Shown here: piece after piece, positions 44,927 to 57,969 of the stretch
Layout of the letters: each line of letters starts with the position of its first letter
Numbering within the stretch: the first letter of the stretch is position 1
NCBI GenBank assembly: GCA_033980235.1
Contig: CM067065.1
Location: forward strand, 5,597,328-5,661,327
Reading direction: 5' to 3'
Source: Diadema setosum
Lineage: Eukaryota > Echinodermata > Echinoidea > Diadematoida > Diadematidae
DNA: 64,000 bases
Made by a program: the position numbers and the translations under genes
Notes under the pieces: generated by a model
Told to the model about the DNA's origin: nothing
Databases searched by the model: none
Seen by the model: only the letters and a program-made list of their open reading frames with translations

Positions 44927-47900
44927 TGCATCGTTTCACTCCAAATTTTCAAAAGAGAAATGAGCTACACGTATTTCCTCTGCTGGAAACACAGTGTCTC
45001 ACTAGACCACCGAGCTTCCGATCGACAGCAGGTGCTATGCACTGCGTGTTTATTAAAATTATTGGAATGCGTGTGTTGAGAATGATGCTTGTATTGCAAT
45101 TAACGGATTGACAAAATTGTCCTACATTACACCGATCGGGCATTCAAAGAATAACTATTACGGAAATTTGGTGGTCCGACATCAGTTTTCAGGTGGTCAC
45201 TTCGTGCCACCGATACTGGCGAAGCCTATCTGATTCTCATTATGCAAAGTGTGTGTTGTTCAAAACGGTACTATAGGATATCAATAAAATTGATATGAAT
45301 GAAGAAAGTGCACGCTCCAACACTACGCATCTTTCTCTAAACTACAGAATAATATTGTAGAGAGTGTATTGTGTGTCATAATAGTTTGATAACAATCATC
45401 ACCATTAGCAAAACATTATGAAAGTTAAATTTGAAGCTCAAGTAACATTCTTACTTTCTTACTTAGCTATGACAAGTATGGTTGACGTTAATTGTACAGT
45501 CCTTCAAGGCTGATCAGGTTATACTTGATCCGATGAATAATAGTGACATTAATCAAACATGATATCTATAATAACGACATCAAACATTTAGGTAACTTTA
45601 CTATACTCCAAAGAGTTTTATATACAACTTCCACTCACTCTTTTTGGTTTACCACATTTTAAGAGATGCGAACTTCGAAACACCTCGGTTTCAACAAGCG
45701 TGACTTCAGTAGCTTGAAATTCGACACTGTTCCACTCCAAATTTAGAAATGAGAAATGAGCTATTTACAGACATCAACAATTAAAGAATTTTATCAAATT
45801 AAAATGTGGATAAATTGGATAATGAAGACACACAGAGAGAGAGAGAGAAAGAGAGAAAGAGATAGAGAGAAGGGGCAAAGACTTCAGGTCATGGTATGTA
45901 ACGTGGTGGATAATGATCGGATTTGTCAATGTTACAATGAGAGGGGAATGACTGCTTGAGTATACGAAACACTGAAACTGCAGAAATGCAAAACACAAAC
46001 AATACACGTATTATAATGCAATTACACTGTGAATATTACCATTTTGTCATTGACTTCTAACAGATTTACAAGTGTACAGAAGTTCTCGTTTATCTCGATT
46101 AATGAGAATATTTTTTTTCACAAGGTCTCGACACTTACCTGTTTGTCTGGTGACCCGTTAGGGCCTCTAAAATCCTTTAATCTGAAATTTTGGTGGCAAG
46201 AAAGAGATATGTACTGGCCCAAAATGCAAGACGAACATAAGAATCCATTTTGAATTTTTGTTGCCCGATCGTGCCAACAAAGGATTACCTTTTTTTTCCT
46301 TTTTTGGTGGTCCGACATCAATTTTGACTGGCCCACCGAGTACTGTTGTATGGGATACACGAAAAATCATAACACATTGTATGAATAAACAAGACAAAAC
46401 ACAGTACTACTACTAACACTTCGCAATATTTTGTATATCATGACAAAATATTACGATATTATGTGTGTAATGATAGTTAGCATGAAAACACATCTTAAGA
46501 TACAGTATTCATGATAATAAGTTTGAAGCCATTTTTCTTTTTTTTTTAGTCGTGCATTATACCGTACTCGTCAGGTTATACGAGAAATTATGAACATATT
46601 CTATACTTAATCTTGTTCATAAACACATACAGCTTCTATTTGGTATATCACACAGCTTCTGGTACACTTTCTATTTGGTATATATATATCACCCTATTTG
46701 GTATATCACATGCCATTGAGAGATGCGTTTCTTCAAAACTTATCCGCTTCAATAAGTGACGTCACAGGGTTTGATATACGTCACTGTTTCACTCCAATTT
46801 ACAGCAGAGAAATGAACTATTGCCCCTGCTGGAAAGAACACGATGTTCACTGTGTAGACCACCGAGCTTATAATAACAACAACAATATTACTACTACTAT
46901 TACAACTACTAATACTACTGCTACTAATATTGATAATAATATTACTATTTCTACTACTACTGCTAAGAGTAATGATAATAAAAGTGAAGATTCACTACAT
47001 TGGAAGCGTAGGTGTTTCGTGATTGTAAACGCGTGTGTGCTGAATTGGTTATGCTGGTGCGAATGTATGATGAAGTAGGTAACATAGCTGTGGGAAAGGA
47101 GTACATAATATACGTCAATTCTACTATAAATGCTACGACATAATATATAAATGTTACGTAAGCATTGTCACTGGCATATGAATAGCCTTGCGTATATTTC
47201 CTAAATTATGCGAATAATATTATGAAGTATAATTAGAATTCTATTAATAACAATGAAATACAAGATGAAGAGGTAATCTCTCTGCCAAAGCACGCAGGAA
47301 TATGCTAACCCTCTGAAAGCTTGTACGAAGTGCTATGTAATAGAATTGGCTAGTTACTAGTAAGAATGAAATCGTCGCACAGATGTACAGCGATTTGTGT
47401 ATATAAAAATCACACAAAAACAATAATTAATTTTACCATGTATTCGGACGAAGTATACTTCATCATTCTTAAGAATCTAAATCTGGTAACCTTCTACTAG
47501 GTAATAAATGTAAAACACCTGTTTAGGTAATGTAAACAGAGTTATTAACTCTGTCAATTGTATGCAATTATAGCAATGCATATAGAATGACATTTGTATG
47601 AATCTCCTCACATAATTGAGATTTTGACATACACATTGCTGTAAACCTTTAAAACCAAGTCTGTACAACTGTACACACCTTTACGTACTGTATATCACCT
47701 CATGATAACAACAAACATTTCTTCATATACTATCATTACAAATGAATTAGGGCAATCATTGACATATGAATGAAAAAACAAATATCACACTTCTAACTAA
47801 ACTTACAAACTGTTTGAGAACCCCAGTCAATAACAAGTATTCCACTTCTATCCCAGCAAACTAACTGTTTGAAAACAAAAGTTAAAAAACAGCAACAACA

Positions 47901-47939
47901 TGTGTATAATTTATGATTTACAGAAAATTCCAAAAGAGA
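44927..47939. repeat. Block S3, middle part
   Basis: 44931-45570 aligns with 23960-24600 and 45580-46300 with 25300-26000. Modules: 'gtttcactccaaattttcaaaagag' (44935), 'gtggtccgacatcagttttcag' (45170), 'catctttctctaaac' (45328), GA run (45833-45868), TTTAATCTGAAATTTTGGTG (46176) and a further 'ggtggtccgacatc' (46305). An ATT/ACT-rich simple repeat lies at 46873-46982. From 47080 to 47939 I see nothing recognisable. Confidence 0.7.
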
Positions 47940-50070
47940 ACCACGGTCAATATTCAATCATAACACATTGGAGCTACCTGTGAGAGGAACATAATCGCTA
48001 ATGAAGCTTTCATCGTAAGGCGACATTTGGGAAATTGTCGATTAGTTTGGGTGGGGTTGCGTGTTTGAGCTAAATATGCGAACTTGGCACCCCGGGCGTT
48101 CGAACATGGCACACAAGGAATTAAGTGTTCTGTCCGGTGGTACCAGTAAACAGCCACTGCTATAAACGAGGTTTCATGACAAAGTTATCAAAATATTTTG
48201 TTCAATTAATAAACTTTTGCCACCATAAATAAAAGCAACCACAGTGAAGTAGAGCATCAAGTGTTTGCAAGCATGTTAAAACAACAACAGCAAATATACA
48301 AATTGTAAATGCAGAAGAACGAGAGAAAAGTTTGAACAAACCAAATTATGAGTTATATAGGCAAATACGGTTATTTGATTACAGACATACGAGTGTAATC
48401 TCGCTGAACCTCAAACTGTTTCAGTTCTTATAGAGAAAGAGAGGGAGAGAGAGGGAGAAAGATGGGGCAAAGAAGACTGAAAGTAATTGGACGTAACGCA
48501 GTGAGTGAATAATCAGATTTCTTAATGTTACAACGAGCGCGGATTAATTATAACGAAATATTGAAATTTCAGTTATACCAGAATTGTAAATACACTTAAA
48601 TTCAAATCTCATGCAAATATAAATCACTTTACACAATAACAATCGTTTTGTCCTGATTAATTACAATGATTGTATCATAGGACTGGACATGAACCTGCTT
48701 GTCTTGTGACCAGTTCCGGCCACTAAAATCTGTAAATCTGAAATTCTGATCCAAAAGAGATAATGGCCCAAAATTAAATTTAAGATAACTATCCGTTATA
48801 ATTTTTTTTCCGTCACCCGAACGGGCCATCAAAGGATAACCTTTTTTTTTTTCTTTCTTTTTTGGTGGAAATTTGGTGGTCCGACATCAATTTTCAGCGG
48901 GCCACCTCTGGCCACCGATAATGTCGAGCTCTAGCTGCTGCTTCTCGTCATAAGCCTTGTGTTATGCAGGACTGTAGTACAGGATATCAATGAAATGAAT
49001 ATGAATGAACAACGAACCACAAACGCTAAGTATCTTTCTGTAAATAACACAATAATACTACAATATATATTGTAAGTCATCATAGTTTTACAATATCACC
49101 AAAACATTTTCAAAGATATACAATAATTATTTTGAAGCCAGTTATATATTATTTTAGTTTATATTTTTTCTATTTTTTATAGCTATGACTATACGTACTG
49201 ATTACAAGCGTGAAGTTAGTCGTACAATCCTACCAAACGTACACGGTTATCAAAAAACAACAACAACAAAACACCAAAATTTATAATGACATTAAGCAAA
49301 CATGGATCATTTGGAATGTTTTGCCAAGAATAACATTCTAGGTGACAATTTCGTGGAAAATCTAGTACACCTTCAAGTTCACCAAAGCATTTTTTTTTTT
49401 GTATTCCGTGCACAACATCAATTGTATTTTATCACTTCCTATACTTACAAGAACAGCATCTGTGTTTTAAAATGGAGGATTATTATGACCTCTGTTCACT
49501 GGCCGATCACAGGGCTGCGTGTTACCACACACATGGGTTAGCTGTTCGATACATTAGGAATTACTCTCTGTATAATACTGAAGGATAATGTTACTGTTCA
49601 TTCTCATAACTTAATTCTATGGGATGTGAATTTCTGGGTTCAAGAACGGGGAGACATTAGCGATCATAGAAAATGATACCTCGACTATAATATCACTTAA
49701 TATATCATTTAGCACACTAGCACTTGCATGCGAATGGAAGAAATTTGCTTCAACAACAAAGCGAACTGTCCACGCAGCTTTTCTCCTATTCAGTCAAACC
49801 GGGTCAATGTAATGTAAACAAGAATCTAGCATTTTAAGGAATTGGAGGGCAACAGGCCCATTTGAGATTGTTAAAGTGATCGCATTATACTTGCCCGAAA
49901 TATCATAATTAATCTGGTGAACTGTGTACAGTACTCGAAGTCATGTTGTGTCACCATTATACACAGTTATACTATTTTGATCCATGATATACCTCATAAC
50001 TCAATTGTAAAATGTATGTATATAATATTATATAATTATTATGTATATTACAATGGAGTTTTGTTACATA

Positions 50071-50111
<41 letters not shown>

Positions 50112-51517
50112 ACGATTTTATATAAAACGGAAAAGCTGTAACGGAAATACCTATTCGTGATATATGTAAGTCTTTACGCTGGAGGGGGTGGCGAAAGACA
50201 AAACACCCATAATAAAGGAATATGAACATTCTCAAACCTTGAAGCTACGAATGAGTAGATTCGGGACTCCAGTTTCAAATGTATTTATCAAACTGTGTTT
50301 ATGGCAGATCTGAGAGGTGAGAAGGGGTTTGAGAGGATGAGGCCAAAATTTGGTAGGTAGAGTGTATAAGAATATCACATGTATTCAAATGGATACCTTT
50401 CCACAGTTAGGAGTCCAGAGGGGCACACGGCCCAAGGATTCGGTGTAGAGGGATCGGAAGGGGGGGGGGCATGGGGGAAAGATAGCTCCGAAGTTAAGGA
50501 GTCTTCACAATTCTTTTGCTCTAAAATCAGAAGTTATAGGTGAAGTTAGTCCAAAAAAAAAGTATGGTGACTGCAGTTTCAAGTTACTTCATGGTAGATT
50601 CGGTGATGAGCGCAGCTGAGGGAGGGGGCAATTTTGTCTCTATATAATTTTCACATTTTCATCTTCTTCTCAGAAAGACATGGTCAACTTTGGCACACAA
50701 TTTTGAAGACATTATCACTAGGGTTACAGCAGATATATTTATACAAATTGATGGTTGCCATGCAACCACTCGAATCGAGAGTCCCTGGGGACTCCCAAAC
50801 TCCCAAATATACTTAGAATCTAACCGACAGAAAAAAAAGAAATCTTCTTCAAAATCAGAGGAATTTCTGTGAGGAAACAGGTTAGCAGAAGTACTGCCAA
50901 AGTTATAGTATAGATTCGGGAATGAACCCATAGGGTCCGGGAACGAATTGGTGGCTAGTTTATAGATTTCATATCATTTTTGAATATGCACTCTCAATTT
51001 TCTAAAGGAAGATACAGATGAATATTTAAATGGATACCATTCCCCCTGAAAGCTGTCCCATGCCCATATTTCCTACGTTTTTAGGTATCAGGCAGCAAGA
51101 ATACCTGGAAGGCGAATTTGCAGTTCTCTGGTGAGCACGAGGACACCCCACCCTCCCCCCCCCCCCCCCCCACCACCACCATCTCTTTCTGGGGATTTTA
51201 TCTGAAGATGATGTTGTATTTTTTACAGCACTATCCAAAAAGAAATGTTGAAATTGACCTTGCTTTACTTTTGGAATGGTCAAATTAAAAGAATAACCTA
51301 CTTTAATTACTTTTTGACATGATTAAGGTCCTTATAGGTTATGAATATTCATGTAAGTAGACATGACATGTGAATGAAGCATATAGTTATATTAATTCAT
51401 TCAAAGGGGGTATTCTATACGCTTAGATTATTACACCGAGGAATCTCTCTCTCTTTTTTTTTTAATCTGACACGCTTTTGCGTAAGAAATATCGTCTATG
51501 ACAAAATCTATGACACG
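47940..51517. repeat. Block S3, part adjoining TRIM gene 3
   Basis: 47970-48990 repeats the modules again (CTTTTGCCACCATAAATAAA near 48214, GA-rich run 48433-48460, AAATCTGAAATTCTG near 48735, GTGGTCCGACATCAATTTTC near 48876). 49455-51050 aligns with 7510-9240 next to gene 1 and 51090-51517 with 28090-28590 next to gene 2. A (TA)n run lies at about 50070-50107 and a C run at about 51156-51172. No gene is supported. Confidence 0.72.
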
Positions 51518-53365
51518 TTAAATGGCATTAAATATGTAAAGTCTACTTTCAGTGCAGAAAGCTATCTCACCACTCTCAAACTCTTGTAGGTAGTACCGAA
51601 GATCTTTTGTTTTTTGTATTTGGAAATCACTGATAAGGCTTTGCACGTGCTTCAGTTCACTTGTGTATCGATCAATGCTGACGAGACCCTCCTTGTGCTT
51701 CACCCAGGCTACAATGACCGAATCATCTCGACAAACAGCTGGGTAGGGATACACACCCTCCTTCTTCAAGACATTTTCCTTATTCCCCTTAACATCAAGG
51801 CATACGACAGCCGAGTCACATAGTATCAGATTTCCCGTGTTGTGAAAGGCGAATATTTGTTGAGGTGCATATCCACCACACATCATGCTTCTTACAGCTT
51901 TACCACCCTGTGGGGTAAATACCTCAATCTTTTGGGGTTGCATACAACCCACATATATATTATCCTCTCTATCCACAGTGAGACCAGCTACATATCCTGC
52001 CTGATGTTGATAGGATCCCGTCGTCTCGAACGTGACGTCAAGCTTCTTCCATTGTGGAGTGTAGAGTGACATCTTGTTATTCATATCGCGTACTACACTT
52101 CGGCCATCAGACAGGAATCCAATGTTAACGAAATGGGAAACACTCAGCTGCACGCTCTGCTGTAACTCGCCATAAGGGGTGAAGAGATCGATTCCAGAAT
52201 ACGATCCTCTCAACGCCATCTTATTGTCTGGTGCACAATTCATGCAGACCACATCTTTCTTAATAGAGAACCCTACGTCTGTCTTGATATCCCAACTCTC
52301 CAGCCCTCCAAGACAAAGTTCATTGACCTTCACGTATCTACGGAATGATATTTTCTGAGCTCGTTCTGCCACACCTTTTGGTGATTGGTCATCAGGCTCA
52401 TCTCGTGCAAGAAAACTCTTCAAGTCTTTGCGCAGCGTGTCGTGTGCAAACAGAGACTCTTTCTCCAGTGGTACCTTCATACCGTCAGTAACCATCTCTT
52501 CCATAGCGTTCATGTGACTTATTGTTTGGTGACTCTCCTCCTCCATTACTTTTAATTCCTTCTCGAATTTCTCACACCATTGTTTCACTTGACTTTTCAG
52601 GGCTTCTCTATTGTCTGACAATAGTTGCATGTATTCCTCGTACGTCTTGTCGATTTCATTATTGAGTCTTGTCATTATATTTGTTATTTCATTGCGTTGT
52701 GTCTCTATGAATTTGATGTGATTGTCGATGGACGTTCTCTTTGAGAGTACTTTGTGTTTCAACTCCTTGATACTTTCCATCAATTTCTCCTCATGAACAG
52801 CTGCCTCTTTTATCTGATGTCCTGCTTGTAAGTGTGTTAACATCCCACATCTTAGGCAGACGTATTCTTGACAATCTGTACAAAAACACTCTTCATCATC
52901 ATAAGGATGTTTCTTACATTTCCTTCGCCTCTTAAGCGGAACTTTTCCCGAGAGCACCTCGCTAATGGGCACCACCTCGTGGTTTGAGACCGGTTTCCAG
53001 AGAGAGTGGCCGTTCTCACACGATTTACACATATATTTCCCGCAGTCCTGACAGTAGGACACAGCTGGTGACTTGTCGTCCATCTCACAAACCATGCATG
53101 TTGGATTCTTGGTTTTCACTTCGTCCACGAGAGAATTGAAGGATGCGTCTGTTTGCAACTTTTCCACATCTCCACAGGGAAGGGGGGTTCCTTCCCTGCA
53201 TATTGGACATGTAATAGTTGGTTGGTCGGGCTGCGTTTGAAAGACACGTTGAAGACAGTCTTTGCAGAACGTGTGAGAACATGTCAGTGATTTAGGTTGT
53301 TCCAAAAGTGTCAGACAGATAGGGCACTCCAGATTCTGGCTGCTGTTCTGATGAACCATTGCCAT
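51518..53365 (-). CDS. TRIM-type E3 ubiquitin ligase (gene 3)
   Basis: The protein has 615 residues starting MAMVHQNSSQN. RING C3HC4 (about 14-56), B-box 1, B-box 2 and coiled coil are complete. In the C-terminal region the first blade is remodelled (ESWDIKTDVGFSIKKDVVCM where genes 1 and 2 have a KADVELPS version) and a short insertion TGSYQHQAGYVAG precedes VDREDNIYV. Later blades match the other copies (FTPQGGKAVRSMMCGGY, PAVCRDDSVIVAWVKHKEG). One exon, no break. The catalytic half is conserved and the putative target-binding half varied, as expected of a tandem family adapting to different targets; that is inference. Confidence 0.93.
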   Translation of the reverse strand: MAMVHQNSSQNLECPICLTLLEQPKSLTCSHTFCKDCLQRVFQTQPDQPTITCPICREGTPLPCGDVEKLQTDASFNSLVDEVKTKNPTCMVCEMDDKSPAVSYCQDCGKYMCKSCENGHSLWKPVSNHEVVPISEVLSGKVPLKRRRKCKKHPYDDEECFCTDCQEYVCLRCGMLTHLQAGHQIKEAAVHEEKLMESIKELKHKVLSKRTSIDNHIKFIETQRNEITNIMTRLNNEIDKTYEEYMQLLSDNREALKSQVKQWCEKFEKELKVMEEESHQTISHMNAMEEMVTDGMKVPLEKESLFAHDTLRKDLKSFLARDEPDDQSPKGVAERAQKISFRRYVKVNELCLGGLESWDIKTDVGFSIKKDVVCMNCAPDNKMALRGSYSGIDLFTPYGELQQSVQLSVSHFVNIGFLSDGRSVVRDMNNKMSLYTPQWKKLDVTFETTGSYQHQAGYVAGLTVDREDNIYVGCMQPQKIEVFTPQGGKAVRSMMCGGYAPQQIFAFHNTGNLILCDSAVVCLDVKGNKENVLKKEGVYPYPAVCRDDSVIVAWVKHKEGLVSIDRYTSELKHVQSLISDFQIQKTKDLRYYLQEFESGEIAFCTESRLYIFNAI

Positions 53366-53385
53366 GGTGTCTGTTTGTTTAAAAC
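53366..53385 (-). promoter_or_regulatory. 3' splice site before TRIM gene 3 ATG
   Basis: Minus strand: TTTTGGTTTTAAACAAACAG then ACACC and the ATG, with AG at 53372-53371. The tract is less pyrimidine-rich than in genes 1 and 2 but the position is the same. Confidence 0.6.
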
Positions 53386-53517
53386 CAAAAGATACATAGT
53401 GGTAAATAAATCTACAAATACTTTAGCAAAAAGCATTGATTAGCGTTTACAGAAAAGAGAAAGTCGGTGATGATGTGATGCATGATGTTAGAATTTACGC
53501 GTTCTTAAAATCGAGCG

Positions 53518-56500
53518 TTATAGGCCCAAAACCACTATTTCGGCGCAATTAGTCAAAAATCGTGTCGCTTATGTTCCTTCTCACCTAGGAGAGATAAAAA
53601 GCTCTTTCAAAGTGCTCCTGTGATTTTATGTGATGCCAAGGGACATATAGACAAAAACTGAAATCATTTCGAAGGCGAGATTGTACCACTAAGCCATTGG
53701 TGGAGGGTTAAGTTCGGCCAACAGGCTCAAAAGTGCATGTCGCCAACGATGATTTTTTAAGTTTTCTCAACTTTGTGGGAAAATATGAGCATAAAGAAGA
53801 AGCTTACTCACAGTTTCAGAAAAGTAGCCGAACACCTAACACAACTTTATAAGCTTATCATTTTTTAACAACAAAATACCTGATGGAAATGTGTCGCCAG
53901 ATCTGCTGAAACATACGTTACCATCTTTGTACTGCAAACTTGGTAATGCTATTACAGTGTATACTACACAATTGTATTGCTTTTCTGACCAAAAGGGGTC
54001 TAAGTTTATGGTAAAAAATATTTCATCACTCAGCTTCAAAAGACATGCGACTGCTAATCTCGCAAATATAGATTTTAAAAAGGTAGATTTAAGAGAAGTA
54101 ACATACGTTACCATCTTTGTTAAAAAGTATGAAGGTGCATGGCTCTGAATGATTGTTCTAGAGTTGAGACTTATGGAGTAGATTGTCCTCATACCAATGG
54201 CTGGCAAAAGATTCATTATTATGTTGCTAACTTATACGATTTAATCCACAAGTGTAACATACGTGATGTAACTTACGTTACCACCAAATGACAGAAAGCT
54301 TAATTACACCATTAATTACCACCTAAATGTATATTTCTCGAATCTGTGCCGTCGATTTGAGGTCATGGGATAGCTCAGCAACCTCTTTTACTGGCATCTT
54401 GAGCATTGGCAGCGCGCAAAATACCTTTACATGATGTGTTGAAAAACTGAGTAAGTATTTGATTGTTGGAAATGTGTTGCTGTTTTTCATAGAATCATGC
54501 TTTACTTCTGTTTATTGTGTGTTTAAAGTCAGTATATTCCACCGTAAAAACCCAGTAATTACTTTGCTGTACAGGTTTATTCTTTTGAAATAAATCACTC
54601 AATTTACCAAGTAACGTATGTTTAAAATTTTGGTAACGTAAGTTTCAAGATGTTGTCATGTTAATAACAGACAATCTACGGGAAAGCCCATTTAATCTGA
54701 GACAATTTAATTGTTGCAGTTATAATGTTGATGAATTTCTACGTCAAAACATATCAAATTCATTTACAGCTGTATGTTCTTGTTTGTTTGGAGGATGCAG
54801 TAAAAGGGGACATAATCATAGAATCTTTAAAAAAAAAACCGTTTGGTGGGCGTTGATGTTCAACTTGGCTTTAATGATTTCATATTTCAGGTATAAGCAA
54901 TGAATTTAACATTGTTTTAAGAAAATTCAATGAATAGCTAATAAAATTAGAGATTACACAGATTTCTACTTCAAAACTAGTGGACCAGGTCCCTGCATTA
55001 ATGTAGTAACGTAAGTTTCTAGTTTTGGTAACGTAAGTTTCATCAATTCATGTCATTGAAAAAGGATATTTTAGAGAATGTGCGTGGATAAAAATAACAT
55101 TTAATTGTTTTAGAACTATTGTTGAAGGAATTCTGTAGGAAAATACGTCTTTTCAATTATATTGATCGTTGGTTATCATAAACCAATATGGTGACTTACT
55201 CCCTGACTATTTTTTAACGGAGTAAAAAAACTCAAATTTCTGTCGTAATGTCGTTGATGATCTCAAAGTGAAGAAAAACACATTTTGAATGAAGAAAAGG
55301 CAACAAAAATACAGTGCATTAGAGAAATGTAATTTCAACTATTACTGTTACCATCATAGATCAGGCCTACATGATAACAATAATGATAATGATAATAGTA
55401 ATTACAGTAATTAATGTTTCAGTAAGCTATATGTTTAAGACATTAACATTTTTTGTTCTTCCTTCTCGTTGAAGCTAATACAGTTGCAATGGGGAAGAGC
55501 AGTGCTAGGATTAAAACCCCATATATATGGAACGTGTTAGCTGTAATCAGAATGGCGAAAAGCATAATATCTCTAAGCTAAGATTCAAGAAAAAAAAAAC
55601 TTATGCCCGTCTCATAGTTAAAAAAGAAAAGAAGCAAATTCACACATTTTTTTTTTTTTTACCATACCACATCAGGGTAATTATAGGGGAGGGGGTTAAG
55701 GGTCCCCCGCCCCATTACCAGCAGTCAAAATATAAACAAAAGGAAATGAAAAGAAAAAAATGAATCGCGGACTCATCCTCCCCCGTTTGAAATAAAACAA
55801 ACAAACATGAAATTGGGCTTGTATTGGCAGCATCGAATTGAGCTAAAGCCTTTTTTCATTTTTCTTCAATTTTCTTTTCTTGCTTTTTTTTTCTTGCTTG
55901 TCAGTCGATGAAACCCGGCAAAAGAAATGAAAAAAAAAAAAAAAAAATGGCACTGGAGCTTTTTATTTTTCTGCCAATCAGGAGATTAAAACTGGAAGTG
56001 TTCGACTTTTTCTAACTCCTGACCCCATCCCCCATCCCATAAAAATCCTACTTACGGGCCTGCATGCCTATAATCATTATCAGTACCTTTGTTGTGCATG
56101 TATAGCAACTTGTCCTTTCACTTTTCTTTTTAAAGATTCAAAACATTTTTCCTGGAGACAATTTTAAGGTACGGCAAGAATTATTAATGCAAGACTTGTT
56201 ATTCTTGTTATCCTTGTGGATTATACTGTTTTATGCATACATAACAAGGAAAATCGAGTACATCACTTTACTAATGACAATTTCATTCATCCTACCCAGT
56301 ATTGTGCTAATGAAACTGTGTAATTTGACGTTATTTCATGGACCTCATTTTGCCATAGTCAACTTAGTAAAGTGGTCATTTATTTAGTTAACAAAGAACA
56401 TTTCTCGGTTCCTTCTTTCCCTATTTCTTGTTTACCGAGTTCAGACATTTTAAATACAAGCAATACGGCGTTATTGTTCATTATTAAGCACTTTAACAGA

Positions 56501-57728
56501 GTAATCATCTCGTTTCTGCCGTTTCTTGTTTCATACAAGTGTTAAAAATTTTGTGAATACTATTTTATTGCAACTGCTATTTTCAAACTGTTCCTGCATA
56601 GAGTAACTGTTGCGACAGCTGATGAGTCTGCAAATTTATGGATTCGAAATATATCTTTCAACAGCATGAAGATAACAAGTTACAAGACATCAATATGAAG
56701 ATAACAAGTCACAAGACATCAAGCATACGAAAACTTTCATTATGATAAAATTAAAGTGAAACCTACGTTACCCACCACTCGTTTTATATTACACGTACAT
56801 CATGACAATATTTTCATCCGTTAAGGCACGAAACAGCATGTTCCCAACTCTTATCATTTCAATGCCATAAATTCATAAGTATGAAGCCAATTGTCTTCAA
56901 AATATCAACAGTTACGAATTACTGTTCTACTGAAGAGTTTATACGAGGACGTGTTATAAAGTCTTGCAGTTTTACAACTATTTTAATTGTTATTTTTGAG
57001 AATTGTATCGCCATAATATTGCGACATCGTGTTATAATATTCGTTCACTTAGAGTTGAAGAGAAATTAGTGTAAGAATATATACAAAAACCAAAAAGAAA
57101 ATGTTCCCAAATTTGCTGCACATGTAGTAGTATTGTCTTTGTAACTTACGTTACATTGACGTGAAACATACGTTACTTGGAATCTAACGACTATATTTTT
57201 GCGCACATAGTTTCACATGTTTCATCGATGATACTCAAGAATTAGCTGGCAATTTGGGACTGATAAATGTTGAAAATATTTTCTGAAGAAAGTCTGGCGT
57301 CAAATTATCGAGAAAACAAATCAACATTACCTGTCTAAGGTTTAACACAATAGGACATGCTGTGTTCAGTATAGCATAAAGGTCATTTGCCATCCTTCCC
57401 ATCTGCAGGCAGCATTTACAAACATGGCAGCCGATGGTATACTTCACATCTGACGCATAATTATCTCAATCATAGAATGTAGTCACCAATATTAATGCAT
57501 TTGAAATAGAATGACATGGTAACGTATGTTACATGATGAAATTTACACCCCATGAAAGAAATTATCACACCTTTGAAATAAAGCAAAACTATGTGTTCAT
57601 ATTTTTCAGCTACAAACTTGAATATTTGCCTCGTGGATTGGTATAAAAATGAAACCTATTCTAACAACTTTAATTTTCCCGTTTTGTGATTGTCCAATTG
57701 TGCCGAAATAGTGGTTTCGGGCCTATAA
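53518..57728. mobile_element. 4.2-kb TIR element with iterated palindromic motif
   Basis: The ends TTATAGGCCCAAAACCACTA and the inverted TAGTGGTTTCGGGCCTATAA match over about 33 bases with two differences. Gene 1 and gene 2 upstream regions lack the insert and read on smoothly, so it entered after duplication, about 150 bases upstream of the gene 3 ATG. Inside are twelve copies of a motif close to GTAACGTAWGTTWC (near 53911, 54101, 54254, 54268, 54611, 54632, 55006, 55027, 56758, 57141, 57163, 57518), in both orientations. The longest frames (for example 53836-54216, minus) match nothing I know, and no transposase was recognised. The superfamily is unassigned because the target duplication is ambiguous (TATA or CG). 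Confidence 0.82.
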
Positions 57729-57969
57729 CGAAACATAATTTAACTCATTGTCTGTGAATAGTAGTTGTCTTGTTTTCTAAGACATTGTAAGGATGCATTT
57801 TTCTGGTGTGAATAAATCTGATTTATGGTGATTTATTCGAGTGGAAGATATCACATACAATGTGTTGAATGAGCCTGTCATAAGATGGGCGACATAATAG
57901 TAATCAGATATAACTTGGTATACACTCTAAAGGAGTATTCATAGAATAAAAGAGTTGCATGACTATGTA
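57729..57969. other. TRIM gene 3 upstream sequence resumed
   Basis: Aligns with 11540-11760 (gene 1) and 30650-30830 (gene 2), for example 'gagcctgtcataagatgggcgaca' near 57870. No gene. Confidence 0.6.

Noticed and set aside
46698..47078. 126-codon frame on the plus strand
   Set aside because: Its centre is N/T-rich translation of an ATT/ACT simple repeat, and its left part is a repeated noncoding module.
53836..54903. Frames of 81-126 codons within the 4.2-kb element, with VTYVT- or GNVCF-like words
   Set aside because: The shared words are translations of the palindromic DNA motif in different phases; no known domain, so not called as genes.
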